Assembly (NCBI GenBank): GCA_937925385.1
Contig: CALEWN010000209.1
Location: 1-6,098, forward strand
Direction: 5' to 3'
DNA from: an uncultured Senegalimassilia sp.
Lineage (GTDB): Bacteria; Actinomycetota; Coriobacteriia; Coriobacteriales; Eggerthellaceae
DNA length: 6,098 nt
This document shows positions 1-5,308 of the stretch, piece by piece. The number at the start of each line of letters is the position of its first letter. Within the stretch, counting starts at the first letter, position 1. The notes below the pieces were generated by a model, which made no database searches, had not been told where the DNA came from, and saw nothing but the letters and a program-made list of their open reading frames with translations. A program made the position numbers and the translations under genes.

Positions 1-14
1 CGGGTTATGTTTAC

Positions 15-42
15 TAGAGGGTTAGGCCCTCTAAGGAGGGCT
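15..42 (+). promoter_or_regulatory. Two mutually exclusive stem-loops over a strong Shine-Dalgarno
   Basis: Three short segments compete for pairing. TAGAGGG (15-21) pairs perfectly with CCCTCTA (27-33) around the loop TTAGG. Alternatively GGCCCTC (25-31) pairs with GAGGGCT (36-42), including one G-U pair, around the loop TAAG. The second fold would bury the Shine-Dalgarno AAGGAGGG (33-40), which lies 7 bases before the ATG at 48. The first fold leaves most of the Shine-Dalgarno free. This is the geometry of a translational switch. It could equally be the structured end of a mobile element or chance repetition of GAGGG. The pairings are seen; any role is inference. Confidence 0.35.
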
Positions 43-47
43 CGATT

Positions 48-1631
48 ATGGCGCGTGCCCTGGCGGGGGAGTTCGATCTGCTCTATGTCGCGCCCGAGCG
101 TTTGGAAGACCCGCGTTTCGCGGAGTTCGCTTCGCAGGCGTCCATTCCGCTGATCGCGGTAGACGAGGCGCATTGCGTCTCGCAATGGGGTCAGGATTTC
201 CGCCCGTCGTATCTGCGTATCGGCAAGTTCATCGACCAGCTTCCCGCGCGCCCGACTGTCGCTGCGTTCACTGCTACGGCAACGGAGCGCGTGCGCGGTG
301 ACATCGTTCGCCTGTTGGGATTGCGGGATCCCTATCAAGCGGTCACCGGTTTTGACCGGCCGAACCTGCACTTTGCCGTGGAACGGCTTGAGCCGAATAA
401 AAAGCTGAACCGCATCACCACGTACGCGAAGGCGCATCCCGAGGACTCGGGCGTGGTGTATTGCAATACGCGTAAGAATGTCGAGAAGGTGCACGAACAC
501 TTGGTGCAGTCCGGCGTGAAGGCAACGCGCTATCATGCGGGATTGGGTAAAGAGGAGCGCAACGCCAATCAGCAGGCGTGGATCAACGATGATGCTGCGG
601 TCATCGTGGCGACGAACGCGTTCGGCATGGGCATCGATAAATCCAACGTGCGCTATGTCATTCATTACAACATGCCTGCAAGTATCGAGGCTTATTATCA
701 GGAAGCGGGTCGCGCCGGGCGCGATGGGCTTGCCAGCGAGTGCATGCTCTATTGGAGCGATGGCGATTTGTCCACGTGCAGGTTCTTCCTTGAGCAGGAT
801 AGCGGCAACGAGGGAATGAGCCCCGAGGAAGCCGAGGTTGCACGTGCGGCCCGGCGCCGTATGCTGGCGGCTATGGAAGGTTATTGCCTGACGTGCGAAT
901 GCTTGCGTGGCTATATGCTGCGTTATTTCGGCGATGAGGCTGCAGTAAAACAGGATGGCGGTTCCTGCAACAATTGCTCGAACTGCGAAGGCGGGTTCAG
1001 GGCGGTCGATGTTACCGCGGAAGCGCGTGCCGTCATGCGTTGCGTGCAGGAGCTGCGTGGAAGGTTCGGTAAGGGCGTGGTGGTAGATGTGCTGCGCGGC
1101 ACGAATATGGAGCGCCTTGAGCAGTTCGGCCTTGCGCAGGCGAAGTGCCTCAACTCCGTCAGCATGTCGCAAGTGCAGCTGAAAGAGGTTATCGAGCTGC
1201 TTGCGGCGGGCGAGTACTTGGAGATATCGGAAGGCAAGTTCCCTGTGGTGGGGTTCGGCCCTGGTTTCCGCGAGGCTGCAGCGCCTGATTTCCGGTTGCA
1301 GATGAAACAGGTGTTGCGCGAGCCGCAGCGCAAGGCGGGTGTTGCCGGCGGTCGCTCGTTCGGCGGATCGGGTACTGCCAGCGGCCCCGATGCAGCATAC
1401 GACCAGGATCTGTTCGAGAGGCTGCGCGCATTGCGCAAGCAGCTGGCGGTCGAAGGTGGGTTGGCTCCGTATATGGTCTTCGGTGATGCATCGCTGCGCG
1501 ATATGTGCGCCCGTATGCCCGAAACCGAGGATGAGTTCATGGACGTTAACGGCGTAGGCATGAAGAAGCTCGAGAAGTACGGCAAGGCCTTCCTCGACGA
1601 AATCGCAGCCTATCGCTCCGAAGTGCAGTAA
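48..1631 (+). CDS. recQ: RecQ-family ATP-dependent DNA helicase, lacking the N-terminal Walker A part
   Basis: RecQ is a 3'-5' superfamily 2 DNA helicase acting in recombination and fork repair. Visible parts of the 527 residues are: LLYVAPERL (11-19), the DEAH box (39-42), the aromatic-rich loop SQWGQDFR (45-52), motif III FTATAT (74-79), motif IV VVYCNTRK (136-143), motif V (about 188-198) and motif VI QEAGRAGRDG (218-227). Then come zinc cysteines near 283-285 with 307, 310 and 313, an RQC winged helix (about 322-405), a Gly/Ser/Ala-rich linker, and an HRDC domain (about 452-524). Usual RecQ proteins have roughly 100 more N-terminal residues carrying the Q motif and the Walker A lysine, which are absent here. 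An in-frame TAG at 15-17 blocks extension upstream, and no frame of bases 1-47 reads as RecQ. The start at 48 has a good Shine-Dalgarno, but a protein begun there could not bind ATP normally. It is a 5'-broken gene, a gene interrupted by an element, or an artefact of the sequence edge. The family call is certain; intactness is doubtful. Confidence 0.9.
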   Translation: MARALAGEFDLLYVAPERLEDPRFAEFASQASIPLIAVDEAHCVSQWGQDFRPSYLRIGKFIDQLPARPTVAAFTATATERVRGDIVRLLGLRDPYQAVTGFDRPNLHFAVERLEPNKKLNRITTYAKAHPEDSGVVYCNTRKNVEKVHEHLVQSGVKATRYHAGLGKEERNANQQAWINDDAAVIVATNAFGMGIDKSNVRYVIHYNMPASIEAYYQEAGRAGRDGLASECMLYWSDGDLSTCRFFLEQDSGNEGMSPEEAEVARAARRRMLAAMEGYCLTCECLRGYMLRYFGDEAAVKQDGGSCNNCSNCEGGFRAVDVTAEARAVMRCVQELRGRFGKGVVVDVLRGTNMERLEQFGLAQAKCLNSVSMSQVQLKEVIELLAAGEYLEISEGKFPVVGFGPGFREAAAPDFRLQMKQVLREPQRKAGVAGGRSFGGSGTASGPDAAYDQDLFERLRALRKQLAVEGGLAPYMVFGDASLRDMCARMPETEDEFMDVNGVGMKKLEKYGKAFLDEIAAYRSEVQ

Positions 1632-1673
1632 ACAGCGGCGCACTTAGGCTGGGCATAGGACTAAGCTTGGCAT

Positions 1674-1711
1674 CATATGGGAAGAGGGGCTTGCGCCCCT
1701 CTTCCCATATG
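1674..1711. terminator. Perfect 17-bp stem-loop between convergent genes
   Basis: CATATGGGAAGAGGGGC (1674-1690) pairs without mismatch with 1695-1711 around the four-base loop TTGC. It lies 43 bases after the recQ stop and 52 bases beyond the aminotransferase stop, so it can serve both converging transcripts. No long T-run follows on either strand, which is atypical of a textbook intrinsic terminator, although the arm itself ends in CTCTT on the + strand. Position and stem strength make a bidirectional terminator the best reading. Confidence 0.75.
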
Positions 1712-1762
1712 CCACGATGTCAGTGATTAAGGGGCTAAATGCCCATTGCCTCTTGAGCCTCG

Positions 1763-3328
1763 TTACGCTTGGCGGTAGTGCGACAGGAAGTCACCGAGCT
1801 GGCCCATGGCTTCGGAGAGCACCTCGATGCGCGGCAGGTAGACCACGCGGAAGTGGTCGGGCGAACCCCAATTGAAACCCTTGCCGGGAACCAGCAGGAT
1901 CTTCTTCTCGTGCAGCAGGTCGAGCGCGAACTGCTCGTCGTTGGTGATGTTGAACTTCTTCACGTCAATCTTCGGGAAGATGTAGAAGGCCGCACGGGGT
2001 TTGACGGCGGTGATGCCGGGGATATCGTTGAGCGCCTTGTACACGTAATCGCGCTGCTCGCATACGCGGCCACCGGGTACCACGTAGTTGCGCACGCTCT
2101 GATGGCCCCAAAGCGCGGTTTGGACGATGGACTGCGCCGGCACGTTGGAGCACAGGCGCATGTTCGACAGCATGTTCAGGCCCAAAATGAAGTCCTGAGC
2201 GCAGTACTTCTCGCCGGAGAGCACCATCCAGCCGATGCGGTAGCCGGCGATCATGTGCGACTTCGAAAGTCCCGAGAAGGTGATGCAGAACAGGTCGGGA
2301 GCAAGGCTTGCGATGGAAACGTGTTCGAGGTCGTCCATGACCAAGCGGTCGTAAATCTCGTCGGACAGGATCATCAGCTGATGCTTGCGGGCCACGTCGA
2401 CGATCTGCTGCAGAACCTCGCGAGGATACAACGCGCCGGTGGGGTTGTTGGGGTTGATGATGACGATGGCCTTCGTGCGCGGCGTGATCTTGCGCTCGAT
2501 GTCATCGATATCGGGATACCACTCGGCCTGCTCGTCGCAGATGTAGTGAACGGGCGTGCCGCCGGCAAGAGTGGCGCAAGCCGTCCACAGCGGATAGTCG
2601 GGGCTGGGAATAAGGATCTCGTCGCCGGTGTCGAGCAGCGCCTGCATGCACAGGTTGATGAGCTCGCTGACGCCGTTGCCGGTGTAGATGCTGTCCATAT
2701 CAACGTTGGGAAGGCCCTTGATCTGAGAGTACTGCATGATGGCCTTGCGCGCGCTGAACAAGCCCTTCGAATCGCTGTAGCCCTCGCAATCGGGAAGCTG
2801 GTGGCGCATGTCTTGAACCACTTCATCGGGCGTGCGGAAGCCGAACGGGGCAGGGTTGCCGATGTTCAATTTCAAAATGCGCATGCCCTGGGACTCCATG
2901 CGTGCAGCTTCGTCCACAACCGGACCACGAACATCGTACAGAACGTTATCAAGCTTCGAGGATTTCTTGAACTGACGCATAGGTACGCTCCCTTGATCAT
3001 CAGACTCGGCAGGTTCAATATCGTTGGAAGGTTCAAAATCGTTTTGAACCTCATGAACGAATGGTTCAGATTCAGAAGGTTCATGTTCAGGAGGGGTCAT
3101 AGGCGCGGACTCTTCGCCGCCCAGCCATTCAGGGGTGACGTTCAATAGTTCAGCAAGCAGCTGCATCACGTCGGGGCGGGGGATGGTCTTGCCGCTAACA
3201 TACTGACTGACCTGGCTTTTCCAAAGTTTATGACCCTCTTCTTGCGCCGCATGGATCAAATCGGCCTGCTTCATGCCGGCGGCATCCATAGCGATCTTCA
3301 GTTGTTCGGCAAACACGTTCTGATCCAT
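1763..3328 (-). CDS. XRE-type HTH domain fused to an AlaA-like alanine aminotransferase
   Basis: I take the ATG at 3328-3326 as the start: GGAAGGA (plus-strand 3334-3340) lies 5 bases upstream. The open frame reaches a TTG at 3346, which overlaps that Shine-Dalgarno region and is less likely. Of the 521 residues, about 3-70 form an XRE/Cro-CI-type HTH (recognition region near KSQVSQYVSGKTIP). About 73-117 form an acidic linker rich in Glu, Pro and Ser. About 118-521 form a full class I PLP aminotransferase resembling Escherichia coli AlaA (about 405 residues) along its length. Key sites are NPNNPTG (292-298), the cofactor Asp323 and Tyr326 in SDEIYD, the Schiff-base Lys356 in SGLSKS, and the carboxylate-binding Arg494. 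The expected reaction is reversible glutamate/pyruvate transamination in the cytoplasm, making alanine. The HTH suggests DNA binding as well, perhaps autoregulation through the GTTCA array. MocR/PdxR proteins are a functional parallel, but they use a GntR winged helix. I recall HTH/AlaA fusions as an annotated but functionally obscure family. Confidence 0.93.
   Translation of the reverse strand: MDQNVFAEQLKIAMDAAGMKQADLIHAAQEEGHKLWKSQVSQYVSGKTIPRPDVMQLLAELLNVTPEWLGGEESAPMTPPEHEPSESEPFVHEVQNDFEPSNDIEPAESDDQGSVPMRQFKKSSKLDNVLYDVRGPVVDEAARMESQGMRILKLNIGNPAPFGFRTPDEVVQDMRHQLPDCEGYSDSKGLFSARKAIMQYSQIKGLPNVDMDSIYTGNGVSELINLCMQALLDTGDEILIPSPDYPLWTACATLAGGTPVHYICDEQAEWYPDIDDIERKITPRTKAIVIINPNNPTGALYPREVLQQIVDVARKHQLMILSDEIYDRLVMDDLEHVSIASLAPDLFCITFSGLSKSHMIAGYRIGWMVLSGEKYCAQDFILGLNMLSNMRLCSNVPAQSIVQTALWGHQSVRNYVVPGGRVCEQRDYVYKALNDIPGITAVKPRAAFYIFPKIDVKKFNITNDEQFALDLLHEKKILLVPGKGFNWGSPDHFRVVYLPRIEVLSEAMGQLGDFLSHYRQA
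2967..3152. repeat. Intragenic cluster of GTTCA/TGAAC half-sites in the linker-coding segment
   Basis: Ten copies of GTTCA or TGAAC occur in 186 bases. Plus-strand GTTCA starts at 3013, 3031, 3064, 3079, 3085, 3140 and 3148; TGAAC starts at 2968, 3045 and 3054. Eight of the ten are extended at one end to GTTCAA/TTGAAC or GTTCAT/ATGAAC. The segment encodes the region from the end of the HTH through the Glu/Pro linker. The motif is read in more than one codon phase: Glu-Pro from GAA CCT, Val-Gln from GTT CAA, Val-His from GTT CAT. A repeated peptide therefore does not by itself explain it. The next 188 bases, which encode the HTH, hold no copy. Confidence 0.85.
3031..3049. promoter_or_regulatory. 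19-bp inverted repeat, possible operator inside the gene
   Basis: GTTCAAAATCGTTTTGAAC has perfect 8-bp arms around TCG. It encodes part of the linker (Gln-Asn-Asp-Phe-Glu). Its total length and orientation match the intergenic inverted repeat at 3373-3391, as expected if one dimeric protein binds both. A second pair, TGAAC-N5-GTTCA, follows at 3054-3068. Protein binding is inferred. Confidence 0.5.
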
Positions 3329-3372
3329 GCCATTCCTTCCGTTCAAAGTTCAAACTACAGGTTCAAAAATCA

Positions 3373-3391
3373 GTTCAATACGAAATTGAAC
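3373..3391. promoter_or_regulatory. 19-bp inverted repeat, possible operator upstream of the aminotransferase gene
   Basis: GTTCAATACGAAATTGAAC has perfect 7-bp arms around ACGAA. It lies about 45 bases upstream of the ATG at 3328, where a repressor would block the promoter or early elongation. It has the same total length and orientation as the intragenic repeat at 3031-3049. Confidence 0.55.
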
Positions 3392-3408
3392 TAGAAAATG
3401 AACCAAAG

Positions 3409-3431
3409 AATGAACAGTTCATTTCATGAAC
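3409..3431. promoter_or_regulatory. Overlapping palindromes sharing one GTTCAT half-site
   Basis: AATGAACAGTTCATT (3409-3423) is perfectly symmetric about A3416. Its right arm is reused as the left arm of GTTCATTTCATGAAC (3417-3431), which has 6-bp arms around TTC. The two dyads therefore have opposite polarity: arms pointing out in the first, in in the second. This suggests either alternative occupancy or packed half-sites. Confidence 0.5.
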
Positions 3432-3465
3432 TTCCAAATTGAACCATGAACAATTCATTACGTTC

Positions 3466-3481
3466 ACTCTGAATTCAGAGT
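3466..3481. promoter_or_regulatory. Perfect 16-bp palindrome within the array
   Basis: ACTCTGAATTCAGAGT is fully self-complementary. Its core TGAATTCA fuses two trimmed half-sites (TGAA and TTCA). It is flanked by GTTCA copies starting at 3462 and 3480 that overlap its edges, and lies near the centre of the intergenic array. Confidence 0.5.
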
Positions 3482-3549
3482 TCAAGAGTTCAATTTCTTG
3501 AAGTGTAGCACGTTCGTGTAGCTATGTGTTCAATTTCATAAAGCTCCTG

Positions 3550-3567
3550 AAGTTCAAGAATGAACTT
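3550..3567. promoter_or_regulatory. 18-bp inverted repeat near the phosphate-transporter side of the array
   Basis: AAGTTCAAGAATGAACTT has perfect 7-bp arms around AGAA. With the single GTTCA at 3585 it is the array element nearest the transporter gene, about 250 bases upstream of its ATG. Control of that gene from here would need a far-upstream promoter or DNA looping. Confidence 0.4.
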
Positions 3568-3589
3568 TCTCCGGTTAGCGGTCTGTTCA

Positions 3590-3814
3590 CTTCTTCTCCC
3601 CGATTCCTTAAAAGCATTACCCTCATCTGAAGTCGGCCTTACAGTCGCTTTACATACTGCCCCTAGACTTTCTCTCTGCATGCCGAGGGTGTGCTGCGCC
3701 CTTGAAACGTCGCAGGAACACGTTCGAGACCGTCAAGCCCTAATTGGAGAGAAGACACTCGAGCGTTCGATGTTTTAACGACGCACTATAGTTTTCGAAG
3801 GGAGAACGAAAGTA
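3590..3814 (+). other. Non-coding upstream region of the phosphate-transporter gene
   Basis: These 225 bases follow the end of the GTTCA array and contain no copy of it. I see no credible gene. Short open frames here lack a Shine-Dalgarno and overlap one another on opposite strands. The transporter Shine-Dalgarno AAGGGAG (3798-3804) lies 10 bases before the ATG. TATAGT (3787-3792) resembles a -10 box but has no convincing -35 partner and would leave a very short leader, so the promoter is unassigned. I found no strong hairpin or recognised riboswitch. Confidence 0.5.
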
Positions 3815-4984
3815 ATGGATCCGGCAACGCTGGTAATCGTCGGCTTGGTGATCGTCACCGCATTGACGTTTGACTTCACGAACGGTTTCCACGATACGGC
3901 CAATGCAATGGCCACGTCCATCGCAACGGGCGCACTCAAGCCCAAAACCGCTGTCATCGCCGCAGGTACGCTGAACCTCGTCGGCGCGTTTCTGTCCGTA
4001 GAGGTCGCAAAGACCATCTCCGGTGGCCTGATCAATGAGCAAGTGGTCACCATCGCCCCCGAGTTTATCTTGGCGGGCCTGATCGGTGCCATCATCTGGA
4101 ATCTGCTCACCTGGTTGGTGGGTCTTCCTTCCTCGAGCAGCCATGCGTTGTTCGGCGGCCTGGTCGGCGCCGTCATCATCGGCGCGGGCGTTGAGGGCGT
4201 GAACTTCGCTGCCGTGATCACCAAGATCCTTGTTCCCGCTCTGGTGTCTCCCATCGTTGCCGGTTTGGCAGCCTTTTGCGCGGTGAAGCTCATCTTCGCT
4301 GTGGTTAAGCACATGAGCGAGAAGCAGGTTGAATCCGGCTTCCGTCATGGCCAGACCGTTACCGCTTGCCTGGTGGCTCTTTCTCACGGCACTAACGATG
4401 CTCAGAAGACCATGGGTATCATCACGCTGACGCTCATCGCCGTGGGCCTGCAGCCTTCCGGCTCCGGTCCCGAGCTTTGGGTCGTCGCCATCTGCGGCCT
4501 TGCCATTGCTGCGGGTACCTACATGGGCGGTTGGCGCGTCATCCGTACGCTGGGCAAGGGCCTGACCGAGATCAGCACTCCGCAGGGCTTTGCTGCCGAG
4601 GCTGCAAGCGCAACCACCATCCTGGTTTCCTCTCACCTTGGTTTTGCGCTTTCCACCACGCAGGTTTGCTCCGGTTCCATCATCGGCACCGGTCTTGGCA
4701 AGAAGGGCAATCCGGTCAACTGGGGCGTTGCTGGCCGTATGGCGATCGCCTGGCTGGTCACCTTCCCCGCGGCCGGTATCGTCGGCGCTCTTGCCTGCGC
4801 GCTGGCGAAGACCGGTGTCTGGGGAACCGTGGCAACGGTTGCCATCGCCGTGTTCGTTGCGCTGATCATCTTCCGTCTTTCCAAGCGCAATCCGGTCAAT
4901 AGCGGCAACGTCAACGATAGCCATAAGGTGAATATCAACGCCGAGAAGACTCGCACGGTTCAGCCTCAAGCTCAGGCTGCGTAA
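3815..4984 (+). CDS. pit: Inorganic phosphate transporter, PiT family
   Basis: This 389-residue integral membrane protein should carry phosphate inward with protons or as a metal-phosphate complex, as known for low-affinity PiT carriers. The family's internal duplication is visible. The first half has DFTNGFHDTANA (20-31) and GLPSSSSHAL (103-112). The second half has SHGTNDAQK (190-198) and STTQVCSGSIIGTG (280-293), where the residue often seen as His in this second signature is Gln. About ten hydrophobic segments are spread over residues 4-355, with a basic/polar cytoplasmic-like tail at about 355-389. Length fits bacterial PiT proteins. The start has AAGGGAG 10 bases upstream. The next gene begins 12 bases after the stop, so the two are probably one transcript. 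Substrate could be phosphate or, less often in this family, sulfate; phosphate is favoured. Confidence 0.93.
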   Translation: MDPATLVIVGLVIVTALTFDFTNGFHDTANAMATSIATGALKPKTAVIAAGTLNLVGAFLSVEVAKTISGGLINEQVVTIAPEFILAGLIGAIIWNLLTWLVGLPSSSSHALFGGLVGAVIIGAGVEGVNFAAVITKILVPALVSPIVAGLAAFCAVKLIFAVVKHMSEKQVESGFRHGQTVTACLVALSHGTNDAQKTMGIITLTLIAVGLQPSGSGPELWVVAICGLAIAAGTYMGGWRVIRTLGKGLTEISTPQGFAAEAASATTILVSSHLGFALSTTQVCSGSIIGTGLGKKGNPVNWGVAGRMAIAWLVTFPAAGIVGALACALAKTGVWGTVATVAIAVFVALIIFRLSKRNPVNSGNVNDSHKVNINAEKTRTVQPQAQAA

Positions 4985-4996
4985 GGAAGGTAGAAT

Positions 4997-5227
4997 ATGA
5001 TCACGACTGAAATCATTAGCTTCGCCACCGTTCTATTCACCGCTGTATGCGTAGCAAGCCTTATCAGCGTTCTGTATGCCTGGGGTTTGCGCATGTGGGC
5101 AGACGGCTCGGTGGATGCCCAGGGCAATGCTCATCTGCTTCATCGGGTAGTCTCCGTCATCTGCTTTACCGCCTGCGTCTCGATCGTATTATTCGCCCTT
5201 TGGCTGATGATCCCCATGTTCCACTAA
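4997..5227 (+). CDS. Small two-helix membrane protein downstream of pit
   Basis: The product has 76 residues and two hydrophobic segments, about 8-30 and 51-73. They are joined by a polar loop of about 20 residues (WADGSVDAQGNAHLLHR). I do not recognise a named family. GGAAGG (4985-4990) sits 6 bases before the ATG and directly after the pit stop, so expression is probably coupled to pit. From memory, actinobacterial PiT genes, for example mycobacterial pitA, often have a small membrane-protein gene beside them. That supports a partner or regulatory subunit of the transporter, but this is inference from context. It is a real gene by Shine-Dalgarno, spacing and membrane topology. Confidence 0.8.
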   Translation: MITTEIISFATVLFTAVCVASLISVLYAWGLRMWADGSVDAQGNAHLLHRVVSVICFTACVSIVLFALWLMIPMFH

Positions 5228-5308
5228 TCAGCGATTGCGGATAGGTGCTTTTGGCGGGTATCATTTTCTGACCGATATCCGAATGCGATCACTTCGTTAG
5301 GAGTTGCA

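Larger units (their letters stand above)
3341..3589. repeat. Dense GTTCA/TGAAC array in the divergent intergenic region
   Basis: Eighteen copies occur in 249 bases. GTTCA starts at 3341, 3348, 3361, 3373, 3417, 3462, 3480, 3488, 3528, 3552 and 3585. TGAAC starts at 3387, 3399, 3411, 3427, 3440, 3447 and 3561. Start-to-start steps run 7, 13, 12, 14, 12, 12, 6, 10, 13, 7, 15, 18, 8, then widen to 40, 24, 9 and 24. By chance roughly one copy on either orientation is expected per 512 bases. The segment is more AT-rich than its flanks. It begins 12 bases upstream of the aminotransferase start codon, so it must overlap that gene's promoter and leader. A multi-site operator bound by the HTH-aminotransferase is the best reading. 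Iterons and PhoP-type direct repeats are less likely, because the copies face both ways and lack constant spacing. Confidence 0.9.

Noticed and set aside
1..47. 3' end of a group II intron
   Set aside because: The hairpin at 15-33 ends 14 bases before the RecQ start, too far for domain VI, and no domain V sequence is visible.
923..1585. - strand open frame (220 codons) opposite recQ
   Set aside because: It is antisense to the conserved zinc, RQC and HRDC coding region, with no Shine-Dalgarno or recognisable motif.
1769..3148. Long + strand open frame (459 codons) opposite the aminotransferase gene
   Set aside because: It is antisense to a strongly conserved enzyme, has no recognisable domain, and is explained by codon usage on the coding strand.
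3341..3589. Array read as LexA/SOS boxes (GAAC-N4-GTTC)
   Set aside because: The dyads seen are mainly GTTCA...TGAAC with 3-5 base spacers or TGAAC-A-GTTCA. None keeps GAAC-N4-GTTC spacing.
3341..3589. Array read as plasmid iterons, a CRISPR array or a replication origin
   Set aside because: The unit is only 5-7 bases, in both orientations with irregular steps. There are no DnaA boxes, rep gene or cas genes nearby.
3560..3778. 72-codon + strand frame with a hydrophobic start in the intergenic region
   Set aside because: There is no Shine-Dalgarno, its start overlaps the GTTCA array, and the sequence past the first 15 residues looks random.
3740..4969. Long - strand open frame (409 codons) opposite pit
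   Set aside because: The product is low-complexity Asp/Gly/His/Arg-rich sequence, typical of the complement of a GC-rich membrane-protein gene.
5238..5281. CGGATA/TATCCG inverted pair between the small membrane protein and the stress-protein gene
   Set aside because: Only 6 bp with a 32-base loop and no T-run, which is too weak to call a terminator or operator.
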